A DNA stretch of 64,000 nt from Desulfurobacteriaceae bacterium (GTDB taxonomy: Bacteria; Aquificota; Aquificia; Desulfurobacteriales; Desulfurobacteriaceae), in contig JAMOTD010000015.1 in the NCBI GenBank assembly GCA_027068415.1, forward strand, positions 1 through 64,000, read 5' to 3'. Shown here piece by piece: positions 33,653-42,357 of this stretch. Within the stretch, counting starts at the first letter, position 1. Every line of letters begins with the position of its first letter. Under the pieces are notes generated by a model, which searched no databases, was not told the origin of the DNA, and saw nothing but the letters and a program-made list of their open reading frames with translations. The position numbers and the translations under genes were made by a program.

Positions 33653-34999
33653 ATGTCCCTCTTCGGAGCTCTCTCAATAGCTGGTCAGGCACTTCTTTCA
33701 AACAGGATTGCGATAAACTCAACCACAAAGAACATAAACAACGCCTACACCGAAGGCTACTCAAGGGAAGAGCCCGTATTTGCCGACCTTCCCGGTGCGG
33801 GGGTCTCTGTTGAGGAGCTAAGGAGAGTTTTCAGCTCTGCTCTCTTTAAGCAGTACATCTCTGCAAACCAGGAGAAGGAGGCCTACTCTCAGGAGTACTC
33901 AATCCTCTCTCAGGTTGAGTCGGTCTTTAACGATGCTACTGGAAGCGGTTTTGGTGATGCGATAAACGCTTTCTTCTCGGCCCTCCACGATGTAGCCCTC
34001 AACCCCGACGACATTGCCGCAAGGGAGAGCTTCCTCGGGGCTGCCCAGACTCTCGTGGGGAGGATAAGGCAGAGCTACAGCTCCCTTGAAGAGATAGAGA
34101 ATACCTACTACAGCCAGCTTGATGATAGCGTTGGTAGGTTAAATCAACTTCTAAAGGAGCTTGCAGACGTAAACCGCTCACTCCACCTTTCCGTGAGCTC
34201 CCCTACCTACAACCAGTACCTTAACCAGAGGGATAAGCTCATTGAGGAAATAAGCTCTCTGATTGAGACCAAACTTACCTTTGATAAAGAAGGAAGGGTT
34301 AACCTTTACACCGCGAAGGGTTTTGCCCTTGTTTTGGGGGATAGGGCTTTTAGCCTTTCGGTTGACAGGAGCGATGAGGGGGTAGAGCTGAGGGTAAACG
34401 GAACGGATGTCTCATCCTCCCTCAAGAGGGGAGCTCTCGGAGGAATCCTATCGGGACTGAGTGCCGTCAGTGAGTGGAAGGAGAGGTTAAACCTCTTTGC
34501 CTCTACCTTTGCTCAAAAGTTAAATGAACAGCACCGGGCCGGCTACGACCTCTACGGTAAGGTCGGAGGGGAGCTCTTTACCTCCGATAACGGCCGGCCC
34601 GTTGACGCCTCAAACGTAGTTTTAGCCTTTACAGACCCTAAAAGGCTTGCCGCGGCCTCCTCTCCCGACAACCTCAACGCCGATAACGGGAACGTTAAGG
34701 AGTTGATTGAGCTGGGAGAGGAGAAGTTTAACGAGCTTGGGGATATGAGCTTCGGTGAGTACTATGCAAGCGAGATTGTGGGGGCTTTGGGCTCAAGGGT
34801 TGCAAGCGTTAAGAACCTCTACGATAACAGCTCTTTAAGGTTTGATGCCGTTAAGGAAAAGGTGAAAGAGCTCTCGGGCGTGAACGTTGACGAGGAGATG
34901 ATTAAGCTTACCCAGTTTCAGAGGGCCTACGAGGCCGCCGCGAGGGTTATAACCGTCTCCGACGAGCTCCTTGAAACGATTCTTAACATGGTGAGGTAA
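33653..34999 (+). CDS. flgK: Flagellar hook-associated protein 1
   Basis: A 448-residue HAP1. ATG 33653 is preferred over the in-frame GTG 33647, since AGAGGTGG precedes it. The N-terminal rod motif LFGALSIAGQALLSNRIAINSTTKNINNA and the C-terminal GVNVDEEMIKLTQFQRAYEAAARVI are the paired helices of axial flagellar proteins. It joins hook and filament. It is short compared with the 550 residues of enterobacteria, as in other thermophiles. Confidence 0.94.
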   Translation: MSLFGALSIAGQALLSNRIAINSTTKNINNAYTEGYSREEPVFADLPGAGVSVEELRRVFSSALFKQYISANQEKEAYSQEYSILSQVESVFNDATGSGFGDAINAFFSALHDVALNPDDIAARESFLGAAQTLVGRIRQSYSSLEEIENTYYSQLDDSVGRLNQLLKELADVNRSLHLSVSSPTYNQYLNQRDKLIEEISSLIETKLTFDKEGRVNLYTAKGFALVLGDRAFSLSVDRSDEGVELRVNGTDVSSSLKRGALGGILSGLSAVSEWKERLNLFASTFAQKLNEQHRAGYDLYGKVGGELFTSDNGRPVDASNVVLAFTDPKRLAAASSPDNLNADNGNVKELIELGEEKFNELGDMSFGEYYASEIVGALGSRVASVKNLYDNSSLRFDAVKEKVKELSGVNVDEEMIKLTQFQRAYEAAARVITVSDELLETILNMVR

Positions 35000-35001
35000 G
35001 C

Positions 35002-35940
35002 ATGAGGGTCTCAAGCGACCTTATCTTTGACATTCTGGTTAAGTACGACAGGCTGAGGAGCTCCCAGCTTGCGAGGAAGACGCAGGAGCTCTCTTCAGGT
35101 AAGTCGGTTCTTGCCCCCTCCGACAGCCCCGTTGACTTTGCCCGCTCTTTAAGGCTGAAGCGTTTTTCAGAAGGTCTTGAAAGGTTAAACAAGAACATTG
35201 ATGTAGTTAAGAGCTACCTTGACTCGGCTGAGAGCTCCCTCAGCTCCGCAGTTGCTACCCTTCAGGGAGTAAGGGTCAAGTTTATTCAGCTCCTCAATAC
35301 TGGCGTTATAGCCTCAGAAGAAGCAAAAACCCTCTCGGACTACTTTAGGAGCATCAGGGACTACATAATCCAGCTGGGAAACGAGAAGGTAGGAGACTCC
35401 TACCTCTTCGGGGGAGTTAAGACCCAGACCCCGCCCTTTACCTCCGACGGAACATACCGGGGCTCAACTCAGGAGACAACAGTTCCCGTTGCCCCGGGAG
35501 TTGAGTCAAACACAAACTTTAACGGCCAGAACTACTTTGCAGTTAATAAATCTTCGGGTAAAGCCCTTGTAGTTGAGGTTCTTGACAGGGTTATTGAAAT
35601 TGTTGAGTCGGGGGACGTCTCAAGGCTTGAGAGTGATGAGATTACCGTTGACCTCGGAGACGGCGAGAAGAGTATGAAGCTCCTTGACGCCTTTGACGCG
35701 GCCCTTTCAAAGATGATGGAGTACCGCTCAATACTGGGAAGCAAGCAGAAAGTCGTTGACGACTTGAAAGTTCAGAACGAATCAATGGTTTTAAAGCTAA
35801 AAGAGCTTGACTCTAAGCTTACCGATGCCGACTATCCCGAGGCAATAGCCGAGTATGAAAAGGCAAAGACGGCCTATCAGGCCCTCCTTGCGGCAATCTC
35901 AAACATTCAGAGCATCTCTCTTCTTAACTACTTAAAGTAA
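35002..35940 (+). CDS. flgL: Flagellar hook-associated protein 3
   Basis: A 312-residue HAP3. It opens with RVSSDLIFDILVKYDRLRSSQLARKTQELSSGK, a flagellin-like N-terminal helix, and contains DSYLFGGVKTQTPPF, typical of FlgL. The C-terminal helix has YEKAKTAYQALLAAISNIQSISLLNYLK. It begins 2 bases after flgK and forms the hook-filament junction with it. Confidence 0.94.
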   Translation: MRVSSDLIFDILVKYDRLRSSQLARKTQELSSGKSVLAPSDSPVDFARSLRLKRFSEGLERLNKNIDVVKSYLDSAESSLSSAVATLQGVRVKFIQLLNTGVIASEEAKTLSDYFRSIRDYIIQLGNEKVGDSYLFGGVKTQTPPFTSDGTYRGSTQETTVPVAPGVESNTNFNGQNYFAVNKSSGKALVVEVLDRVIEIVESGDVSRLESDEITVDLGDGEKSMKLLDAFDAALSKMMEYRSILGSKQKVVDDLKVQNESMVLKLKELDSKLTDADYPEAIAEYEKAKTAYQALLAAISNIQSISLLNYLK

Positions 35941-35952
35941 TAAAATTGGTTT

Positions 35953-36735
35953 ATGGCCCTCTTTAGCTGCTACGTTGACGTTGAGAGGTTTCTCGGGGAG
36001 CCCGTAAAGGAGCTGGCTCGTTTTCTCGTTTGCCTGAGGAGGAGGGAGAGGCTTCCGGTAATAGTTACTATTGCCCGATTCTTTCAGAGCGTAGAGCACC
36101 TTGAGCACTTCTACCGCTTTAGGAGGGAGAAAAGGGAGGAGTTCCTCGCATCCCTTCCCCTTTCCGAAGCCGAGAGGAAAATCCTCTGGTCTCTCCTTAA
36201 GAACTTCTTCCTGAGGCACTCTGAGAACTCCTCAGGTAAGCCGATTCCCCAAAACGACCTTATAGCCCTGAGGAAGGGAAGGCTCTTTGAGGAGCTGGTT
36301 TACCACTTGGGGCCGGTTAAGAGGGAGAAGGTTGAGCTTACTTCAATGCACTGCCAGCCCATGGTTAACAGGAAGAGGGTTGAGATAAGGTGCAAGGGGA
36401 GGAGCCTTTCAAACAAGAACCTTGACGTTGTCTTCTGGGGAAGGGATTACGTTGAGGGGTACGAGTGTAAGGGAAACGTTCAGTTCTTCCTTGAGCTCGG
36501 CCTGAGGGGAGGCGAGAAGGGGAGGAAGGTAAGGGAGAAGGTAATGTACCTGAACCAGCTCGCCCGGTTTTTAAAGTTTGTCTTTAAGGAGGTTCACATC
36601 TACCTTGCCAGTTTTGCCCCTGACGTTGATTTAGATAGGTGTAGGGAGCTCTCCCTCCGCTACGTATCCGAGTGCGGAAGGAGGGAGCTCCACTTTGAGC
36701 TCATTACAATTGAGGACTTCGTAAACTACTTGTAG
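35953..36735 (+). CDS. Unrecognised protein with PD-(D/E)XK-like nuclease motif
   Basis: A 260-residue cytosolic, basic protein without a known family. Residues 158-173 show LDVVFWGRDYVEGYECK, that is Asp158, Glu171, Cys172, Lys173, spaced like the D-x(n)-E-x-K active site of PD-(D/E)XK nucleases. Before it lies the helix GRLFEELVYHLG, whose Glu could be the motif-I residue. After it, a Lys/Arg-rich helix (KGRKVREKVMYLNQLARFLKF). It follows flgL by 12 bases on the same strand, so it may be co-transcribed with flagellar genes. Nuclease activity is inferred from the motif only. Confidence 0.6.
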   Translation: MALFSCYVDVERFLGEPVKELARFLVCLRRRERLPVIVTIARFFQSVEHLEHFYRFRREKREEFLASLPLSEAERKILWSLLKNFFLRHSENSSGKPIPQNDLIALRKGRLFEELVYHLGPVKREKVELTSMHCQPMVNRKRVEIRCKGRSLSNKNLDVVFWGRDYVEGYECKGNVQFFLELGLRGGEKGRKVREKVMYLNQLARFLKFVFKEVHIYLASFAPDVDLDRCRELSLRYVSECGRRELHFELITIEDFVNYL

Positions 36736-36965
36736 AGAACCTTTGCACAGTTTCCGCAGGTGTTGAGCCCCACAGACTTTAAGGCCGCAAAGAGGCTTGC
36801 AACCTGACAGAGCTCAATTCCGCTTAAGGTATCTGCATCAACGTGGACGATTTGGACTACCTCCATTCCCTCCCTGCTTACCTGATTGCAGATTGACTTC
36901 TCGGCTCCTACCTCAAAGATGTGAATCTCTTTGGTTTTGGGGTTAATCATCACTTCGTAGCTCAT
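36726..36965 (-). CDS. Small CxxC protein of unknown function
   Basis: A 79-residue protein with no signal or membrane segment. It has an N-terminal beta region (YEVMINPKTKEIHIFEVG), an isolated Cys (SICNQVS) and a C-terminal CGNCAKVLYK that could bind a metal or be redox-active. It is convergent with the PD-(D/E)XK-like gene, overlapping it by 10 bases, and follows the OFOR beta gene by 32 bases in the same direction. It may be the last gene of that operon. No family recognised. Confidence 0.6.
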   Translation of the reverse strand: MSYEVMINPKTKEIHIFEVGAEKSICNQVSREGMEVVQIVHVDADTLSGIELCQVASLFAALKSVGLNTCGNCAKVLYK

Positions 36966-36997
36966 CTCTCCCTCCTTCTTGTCGGTTTCCCCTAAAA

Positions 36998-37786
36998 CTA
37001 TACCCTCTCCTCGTAGGTTAGTTTTTCTGTTTTATAGAAAATCCCTATGGGGATTCTGACTTCCTCGTCCTCCCTGTTGTAGTCCCACTCCCTCGCCTTT
37101 TCCATTGCCCTTTCAAAGTCCGTAAAGTCGTGGCCTTCCTCCTCTAATTTGTAGCAGTGTTTCCTGTAGAAGGAGAAGGTGTTGAAGAATGAAACGCAGG
37201 GCTGAAGGACGTCAATAAACGAAAAGCCTTTATGCTTTATAGCCTCCTTTAAAAGCCACTTTAGGTGAGGAACGTCTCCGGCAAAGCCCCTTGCAACGAA
37301 GGTAGCCCCGGCAGAGAGCATCAGAGCTATCGGGTTCATCGGCTCTTCCGGAGGCCCTTCTGGGGTTGACTTTCCTTTAAAGTGGGATGGAGAGGTGGGA
37401 GTAAACTGACCTGTTGTAAGGCTGTAAGCCCTGTTGTCGTGGACTACTGCCGTTATGTCGGCGTTCCTCTTTGCAGCAAAAATCAGGTGGGAAATTCCCT
37501 CTGCGTAGATGTCCCCGTCTCCCACGAAACCTACGCAGACGAGTCTGTTGTTTATCAGCTTCATTCCTTGAAGGTTGCTCAGTGCCCTTCCGTGGATTGA
37601 GTAGAAGCTGTTAAGGTTCAGGTAGTCAACGATTTTACCGTGGCAACCGATTCCCGAGGCAATCACGAAGTTCTCTAAGGGAATTTCAGCCGAGAGCTCC
37701 TTAACCGCCTCCTCAAAAGCCTTTAAAATGCCGAAGTTTCCGCACCCGGGACACCAGGTATTCTCTGCGTACGTCTTAAGCTCCAT
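36998..37786 (-). CDS. Two-subunit-type 2-oxoacid:ferredoxin oxidoreductase, beta subunit
   Basis: A 262-residue TPP subunit. The start is ATG 37786 behind GGAGGGAGAG, overlapping the alpha stop by 11 bases. CPGCGNFG near residue 13, then SGIGCHGK, FYSIHGRALSNLQGMK, VGDGDIYAEGISHLIFAAKRN and HDNRAYSLTTGQFTPTSP. This is the KorB/short-beta class that pairs with a fused gamma-alpha subunit and needs no separate delta ferredoxin. The conserved Cys in VLQPCVSF should complete the [4Fe-4S] site. The substrate is unknown; 2-oxoglutarate, branched 2-oxoacids or pyruvate are possible. Confidence 0.88.
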   Translation of the reverse strand: MELKTYAENTWCPGCGNFGILKAFEEAVKELSAEIPLENFVIASGIGCHGKIVDYLNLNSFYSIHGRALSNLQGMKLINNRLVCVGFVGDGDIYAEGISHLIFAAKRNADITAVVHDNRAYSLTTGQFTPTSPSHFKGKSTPEGPPEEPMNPIALMLSAGATFVARGFAGDVPHLKWLLKEAIKHKGFSFIDVLQPCVSFFNTFSFYRKHCYKLEEEGHDFTDFERAMEKAREWDYNREDEEVRIPIGIFYKTEKLTYEERV

Positions 37787-39398
37787 CTCTCCCTCCAAGA
37801 AAAGCCTTTAGCTCCTCCTTAAAAATCGGCCTCGTGTCGTACTTCCTGAAGTTTTTGTCTGCTTTTATGCCGTAGAGTTTAAGGAGCCTTTCAAACTGGC
37901 CGCTTACAGAGAGCTCCACAACTACAGTCTCCTCTGCCCCTTTAATTTCATCCTTTAACCTCTCTAAGGGGAAGGGCTCAAGGTAGTTGGGCTTGACCGC
38001 TTTAAATCCGAGCTCCTCCCCTACTTCGCAGCAGACTCCCCAGTTCTCTCCCCACGTTATTAAAACTCTTTTGGAGTTTAAATCTCCTCCTACACTTACT
38101 GCTTCTTTATCGTCTCTTACGAACTCCTCAATCGCCCTTCTCTTCCTTTCCCTCTTTTCCTTCATAAGGTTAATCTTCAGAGGCTCTTCTGTCGTTATCC
38201 CCAGCTCGTCGTGCTCGTAGCTGTTTACCTTTACGACCGCCCCCTTTGTTCCGGGAAAGGCAAGGGGCGAAATTCCGTTTTCCGTTATTTTGTAGCGCCT
38301 GTACTCTCCCTCTCCGCTCCAGAGCTCCGGCTCCTCAATAACCTTTTCCCTCTCTATCTCCTGAGTGAAGAAGCTCTCTGCAACGTTTTTGCTTGAAAGG
38401 AGTATTACCGGCGTCTGGAACTTCCAGGCAAGGTTCATAGCCTTCCTTGAGAAGAGGTAGCACTCTCTCGCATCTGACGGAGCGAGGACTATTCTCGGAA
38501 AGTCTCCGTGGCCTGCAAAGAGGACAAAGAGGAGGTCTGCCTGCTCGGTATAGGTGGGAACGCCCGTTGAGGGAGCTCCCCTCTGGGCCTCATAGATAAC
38601 TACCGGGGTTTCGCTCATTCCCGCAAGGCTTAAAGTTTCGGTCATCAGGGCAAAGCCTCCTCCTGAGGTTCCCGTCATTGCCCTTCCCCCGGCGTAGGCC
38701 GCCCCCAAGACCATGTTTATTACGCCTATCTCATTTTCGGGTTGGATAACCTTAATTCCCAGCTTCCTTTTGTGGGATGCCAAAAAGTGGAGAACCGGCG
38801 AGGCGGGGGTCATCGGGTAGGCTATATAGATGTTCAGACCTCCGTCAACGGCACCTAAGGCAATCCCTTCGCTTCCGGAAATGTAATCTCCTTTTATTCC
38901 TTCAACCTCAACTATTTCCTCAACCTCTCTGCCCAGCCGGTAGGCCTCAAGGAAGATTTTCTCGTTCTCCTCGTAGTCCGGGAGCTCCCTCAGAACCGCC
39001 AGACCCTGCTCCTCCTCAATCCTGAAAGCTTTCAGGAGAGCTCCGAGAATTGCCGAGCTCCTCTTTACTCCCTTTGCCATTTTCCTGAAGGGGAGTTTGA
39101 TGTCGCCCGGGAGCTCTGAGTCAACAATCCAGGTTGCTCCCTCCTTTGCGTTCTCCTTGTGGAGGCTGAGGCTTCTTGAGTCAAGGGCTACGATGTAGTC
39201 AACCTTTTTTACCGGAGCTCCCACCGGCTCGTTTGAGAACCTGACTATTGAGAAGTTGTGGCCTCCCTTAATCAGGGATGGGTAGTCGTGGTAGGTGAAG
39301 ACGCTATAGCCGAGGTTTACTAAGACTTTTGCAAGGAGGTTGGCCGCCTCCTTTATCCCCTCTCCGGCCTCCCCTCCTATTAAAACGGCGCGCTCCAT
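37776..39398 (-). CDS. Two-subunit-type 2-oxoacid:ferredoxin oxidoreductase, fused gamma-alpha subunit
   Basis: A 540-residue fusion. The open frame runs to 39671 inside the upstream gene, but ATG 39398 behind AAGGAGGGAGAG begins the conserved gamma domain MERAVLIGGEAGEGIKEAANLL, so it is used. The gamma part is residues 1-180 (DYPSLIKGGHNFSIVRFS). Alpha begins near 195 with SGSEGIALGAVDGGLNIYIAYPMTPASP, then QPENEIGVINMVLGAAYAGGRAMTGTSGGGF and EAQRGAPSTGVPT. The C-terminal domain has VLITWGENWGVCCEVGEELG. This KorA-type subunit pairs with the beta gene downstream. An ADP-forming acyl-CoA synthetase gene lies 47 bases upstream. Confidence 0.9.
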   Translation of the reverse strand: MERAVLIGGEAGEGIKEAANLLAKVLVNLGYSVFTYHDYPSLIKGGHNFSIVRFSNEPVGAPVKKVDYIVALDSRSLSLHKENAKEGATWIVDSELPGDIKLPFRKMAKGVKRSSAILGALLKAFRIEEEQGLAVLRELPDYEENEKIFLEAYRLGREVEEIVEVEGIKGDYISGSEGIALGAVDGGLNIYIAYPMTPASPVLHFLASHKRKLGIKVIQPENEIGVINMVLGAAYAGGRAMTGTSGGGFALMTETLSLAGMSETPVVIYEAQRGAPSTGVPTYTEQADLLFVLFAGHGDFPRIVLAPSDARECYLFSRKAMNLAWKFQTPVILLSSKNVAESFFTQEIEREKVIEEPELWSGEGEYRRYKITENGISPLAFPGTKGAVVKVNSYEHDELGITTEEPLKINLMKEKRERKRRAIEEFVRDDKEAVSVGGDLNSKRVLITWGENWGVCCEVGEELGFKAVKPNYLEPFPLERLKDEIKGAEETVVVELSVSGQFERLLKLYGIKADKNFRKYDTRPIFKEELKAFLGGRDGA

Positions 39399-39445
39399 CT
39401 CTCCCTCCTTATAGGTTCTATCTATTAGTTTAACAAAAGGGTTCT

Positions 39446-41407
39446 TTATTGAACCGCCTTTGAGATGGAGCGAACCGCCCTCATCGGCTCTCCGTAAACA
39501 GGGAGTTCCTCCCTCTTTAAAATCTCCTCTCCCAGCTTTACGGAGTGGCCTCCCATCAGGCAGGCAACAACCGGCCTCTTTGAGAGCTCCCTGAACCTTA
39601 CGATTTCGTGGGCAATCTGGGGAACGTCGGTCATTGACTGGGGAGTGACGATAACGAGGGAAAAGTCCCACCCTCCGTACCCCGATAGGACGTTAAAGGC
39701 CTTCCTGTACCTTTCAGAAGTTGCATCTCCGATAAGGTCTATCGGGTTTATCCTGCTCCAGTTGGGCGGGAGGAAAGCCGAGAGCTCCTCTTTAACCGGC
39801 TCAATTTCCGCAAGCTCAAGGCCGAAGGTCTCTGCGTAGTCTGAGGCCAGAGTTCCGGGCCCTCCTGCGTTTGTTACTATTAAAAGTCTTCTGCCCCTTA
39901 ACCTGCCGTAGCTCCTTAAAAGCCGGCAGAGGTCGAAGGCCTCCTCAAGGGAGTCGGCAACGATTCCCCCCTTACACTCAACGCAGTCTCTAAAGAGCTT
40001 GTAGTCTCCGGCCAGCGAGCCGGTGTGGGAGGATGCTGCTCTCTTTCCGGCACTGCTCCTTCCCGCCTTTATAAAGACGGCGGGCTTTCTCTTTAAGAAC
40101 TCTAAGAGCTCCGCCCCCAGCTGAGTTCCCTCAACGTAGGCAAGAATTACCTTAGTCTCCCCTCTCCTTGTTGCAAGTTCAAGGGCTTCTGCCAGCTCAA
40201 TGTCGGCCTGATTTCCGAGGCTCACTATCTCAGAAAAGCCGATTTTCTCCTCGTTTGCCCTGTCAATAACGGCCGTTATGAGAGCTCCGCTCTGGGAGAG
40301 GAAGGAAATTTCCCCTTCGGGAGGTGAGACCGCCGAAAAGGAGGCGTTAAGCCCCAGAGATGGAACTATAAAGCCGAGAGTGTTGGGGCCTAAAATCCTC
40401 ATTCCGTAATTTTTTGCCCTTTTTACGAGCTCCCTCTCAAGCTCCTCCCTTCCAGCCTCCTTGAACCCGGCTGTTATAACCACCGCCAGCTTTACCCCCT
40501 TTTTCCCGCACTCCTCAATAACTTTGAGGGTTATCTCGGGAGGAACGGCTATGAGGGCACAGTCAAGGGTTTCGGGTATGTCAAGGACCGAAGGGTAGCA
40601 CTTTAAACCGAGGACTTCCCCGTACTTTGGGTTTACCGGGAAGACTTTACCCCTGAACCTTTCAAGGTTTCTGATTAGGGCGTAGCCCACCTTTGCCGGG
40701 TTATTTGAGGCTCCGATTACCGCAACCGAGCCGGGTCTAAAGAGTTCCAAGGGGAGCTCCCTGAATTCTCTCCTCTCGGGAGGAGGTGATGTAAAACCCT
40801 TACCGTCTGCCGGGGCAACTCTTTCGGTAGAGATGAAGAGGGGATTAAGGTCAAGCTCCTCAATCTCCGGGTGCTTCCTGCACAGCTCCTTTACCTTCTC
40901 AAGGAAGTCAAGGAAGAGGTTTAAATTTCCCTTAAACCCCCTGAACCCCTCAATTAACTTAAAGAGCTTTGTCTCTTTCAGCTTTTTAAGGCTCTCTTCT
41001 TTATCTGCCGAAAGGGGAATGAAGACTGCATCCTTAAAGAGCTCAACCAGTATTCCTCCGCTTCCTGCCCCTACTGTGTGGAGGAACGAAGGGTCTCTCT
41101 TTACCCCGATAAAGGCCTCTATTCCCTTTTGCTCCTCAACTACTATGAACTCCTCAACCTCGGGGAACTTCTCTGAGAGCTCCTTCAGCTTCCCCTTCAG
41201 CTCCTCTTTAGACGAGACCCTTACAACCCCTCCCCTGTCGCTCTTGTGGTAGATTTCCTCAGAGACGATTTTTAGGTAGGCGGGGAAACTCTCCCACGCT
41301 GGCTCCTCTCCCCTCTTAACTACTTTGTGGCGGGGAGTAGGAGCTCCCACCTCCTTTAAGAGAGAGTAAACCTGCGGCTCTGTAAGGGGTCTTCTCTCTA
41401 AATCCAC
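39446..41407 (-). CDS. ADP-forming acyl-CoA synthetase (acetate-CoA ligase type), beta-alpha fusion
   Basis: A 653-residue fusion. Residues 1-200 are an ATP-grasp domain (YHKSDRGGVVRVSSKEEL, ELDLNPLFIS). Residues 220-325 are a CoA-binding Rossmann domain (RPGSVAVIGASNNPAKVGYAL). The ligase parts follow, with ILGPNTLGFIVP, FLSQSGALITAVIDRANE and the phosphohistidine His461 in SSHTGSLAGD. The enzyme reversibly turns acyl-CoA, ADP and phosphate into acid, ATP and CoA. It overlaps corA by 10 bases and precedes the OFOR genes, which suggests the pair makes acyl-CoA from 2-oxoacids and conserves it as ATP, or runs in reverse. Confidence 0.9.
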   Translation of the reverse strand: MDLERRPLTEPQVYSLLKEVGAPTPRHKVVKRGEEPAWESFPAYLKIVSEEIYHKSDRGGVVRVSSKEELKGKLKELSEKFPEVEEFIVVEEQKGIEAFIGVKRDPSFLHTVGAGSGGILVELFKDAVFIPLSADKEESLKKLKETKLFKLIEGFRGFKGNLNLFLDFLEKVKELCRKHPEIEELDLNPLFISTERVAPADGKGFTSPPPERREFRELPLELFRPGSVAVIGASNNPAKVGYALIRNLERFRGKVFPVNPKYGEVLGLKCYPSVLDIPETLDCALIAVPPEITLKVIEECGKKGVKLAVVITAGFKEAGREELERELVKRAKNYGMRILGPNTLGFIVPSLGLNASFSAVSPPEGEISFLSQSGALITAVIDRANEEKIGFSEIVSLGNQADIELAEALELATRRGETKVILAYVEGTQLGAELLEFLKRKPAVFIKAGRSSAGKRAASSHTGSLAGDYKLFRDCVECKGGIVADSLEEAFDLCRLLRSYGRLRGRRLLIVTNAGGPGTLASDYAETFGLELAEIEPVKEELSAFLPPNWSRINPIDLIGDATSERYRKAFNVLSGYGGWDFSLVIVTPQSMTDVPQIAHEIVRFRELSKRPVVACLMGGHSVKLGEEILKREELPVYGEPMRAVRSISKAVQ

Positions 41408-42357
41408 CTTTTCCTCTTAAAGTAGTAAATAAGCCCGAGGCTTATCAGGAGCATAAAGAGGGAAATCAGGACTATTCCGTAGGCCTTCTGGGCAAAGGGA
41501 AGGTTCTCAACGTTCATTCCGTAGAATGAGGAGATGAACATAAGGGGCTCAAGGACTGCAACGAAGATTGTTAAGGTTTTCATAATTTCGTTTAGCTTAA
41601 ACGAGACCAAAGACGAGAAGACATTTAAAACGTTCTGGATAAACTCGTGGAGGGTTTCGGCTCTGTCGTAGAGAATGCTGATTTCGTCAAGGAGGTCCCT
41701 AAAGTAGTGGATGTTTTCGGGGCTTGAAAACTTGGCACAGTAGGACATTCCGAGCTTAAAGGAGTCCCTCAGCTGTTTTAGAGCTCTCCTCAAAGTTAAA
41801 ATCTCGTAGGAGAGGTCGGAAATATCCTCAAGGAGCTCCGGGTTCTGCTCCTTAAAAACCTTTGCCTCAATGTCGTCTGCCTGCTCCTCTAAGACGTTCG
41901 TAACCTGCTTGAACTTCTCGGTTATTATTGAGGAGATTATCCAGAGAACCTTTTCGGTTCCCTCCTTAAAGGGCTCCTCCTCTAATCCCAGTTCTTTCCT
42001 TGCAACCTCAAAGAGCCTTCGGCTCCCTACCGTTATTATGAAGTCTTTGCCCCAGAAGACGCAGAGCTTTTTCTGTCTGCTTATTCCTCCGTCGTAGTAG
42101 ACAAAGAGAAAAAAGAGGTAATTATCAAAGTTCTCTACCTTTGAGCGCTCTTCGGTTTTGCAGTCCTCTATTGAGAGCTCGTTTACCTTAAACTCCTTCG
42201 TTAAGAGCTCCTCGGCCTGCTCGTCAATTCTCCTCAGGTGTATCCAGAGGGGTCTTTTCCTTACTAAGCCTGGGTTGTCAAGGAGGGCCGAGATTGGGGA
42301 GGTAATTGTCGTTATCGTCTCCCCCGAGGGAACAACGAGCCAGGCCACATTCTCCAT
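41398..42357 (-). CDS. corA: CorA-family divalent cation transporter
   Basis: A 319-residue CorA. The cytosolic alpha/beta domain and long helices fill residues 1-250. The two C-terminal membrane segments flank the signature YGMNVENLPF (GMN), with TIFVAVLEPLMFISSF before and YGIVLISLFMLLISLGLIYYF after. It forms a pentamer importing Mg2+, Co2+ or Ni2+. It overlaps the DUF2148 stop upstream and the acyl-CoA synthetase start downstream, so it is fixed within this metabolic operon. Confidence 0.93.
   Translation of the reverse strand: MENVAWLVVPSGETITTITSPISALLDNPGLVRKRPLWIHLRRIDEQAEELLTKEFKVNELSIEDCKTEERSKVENFDNYLFFLFVYYDGGISRQKKLCVFWGKDFIITVGSRRLFEVARKELGLEEEPFKEGTEKVLWIISSIITEKFKQVTNVLEEQADDIEAKVFKEQNPELLEDISDLSYEILTLRRALKQLRDSFKLGMSYCAKFSSPENIHYFRDLLDEISILYDRAETLHEFIQNVLNVFSSLVSFKLNEIMKTLTIFVAVLEPLMFISSFYGMNVENLPFAQKAYGIVLISLFMLLISLGLIYYFKRKRWI

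Noticed and set aside
39399-39671. N-terminal 91-residue extension of the gamma-alpha OFOR subunit
   Set aside because: It overlaps the 3' end of the acyl-CoA synthetase gene, while ATG 39398 has a strong Shine-Dalgarno sequence and starts at the conserved gamma domain.
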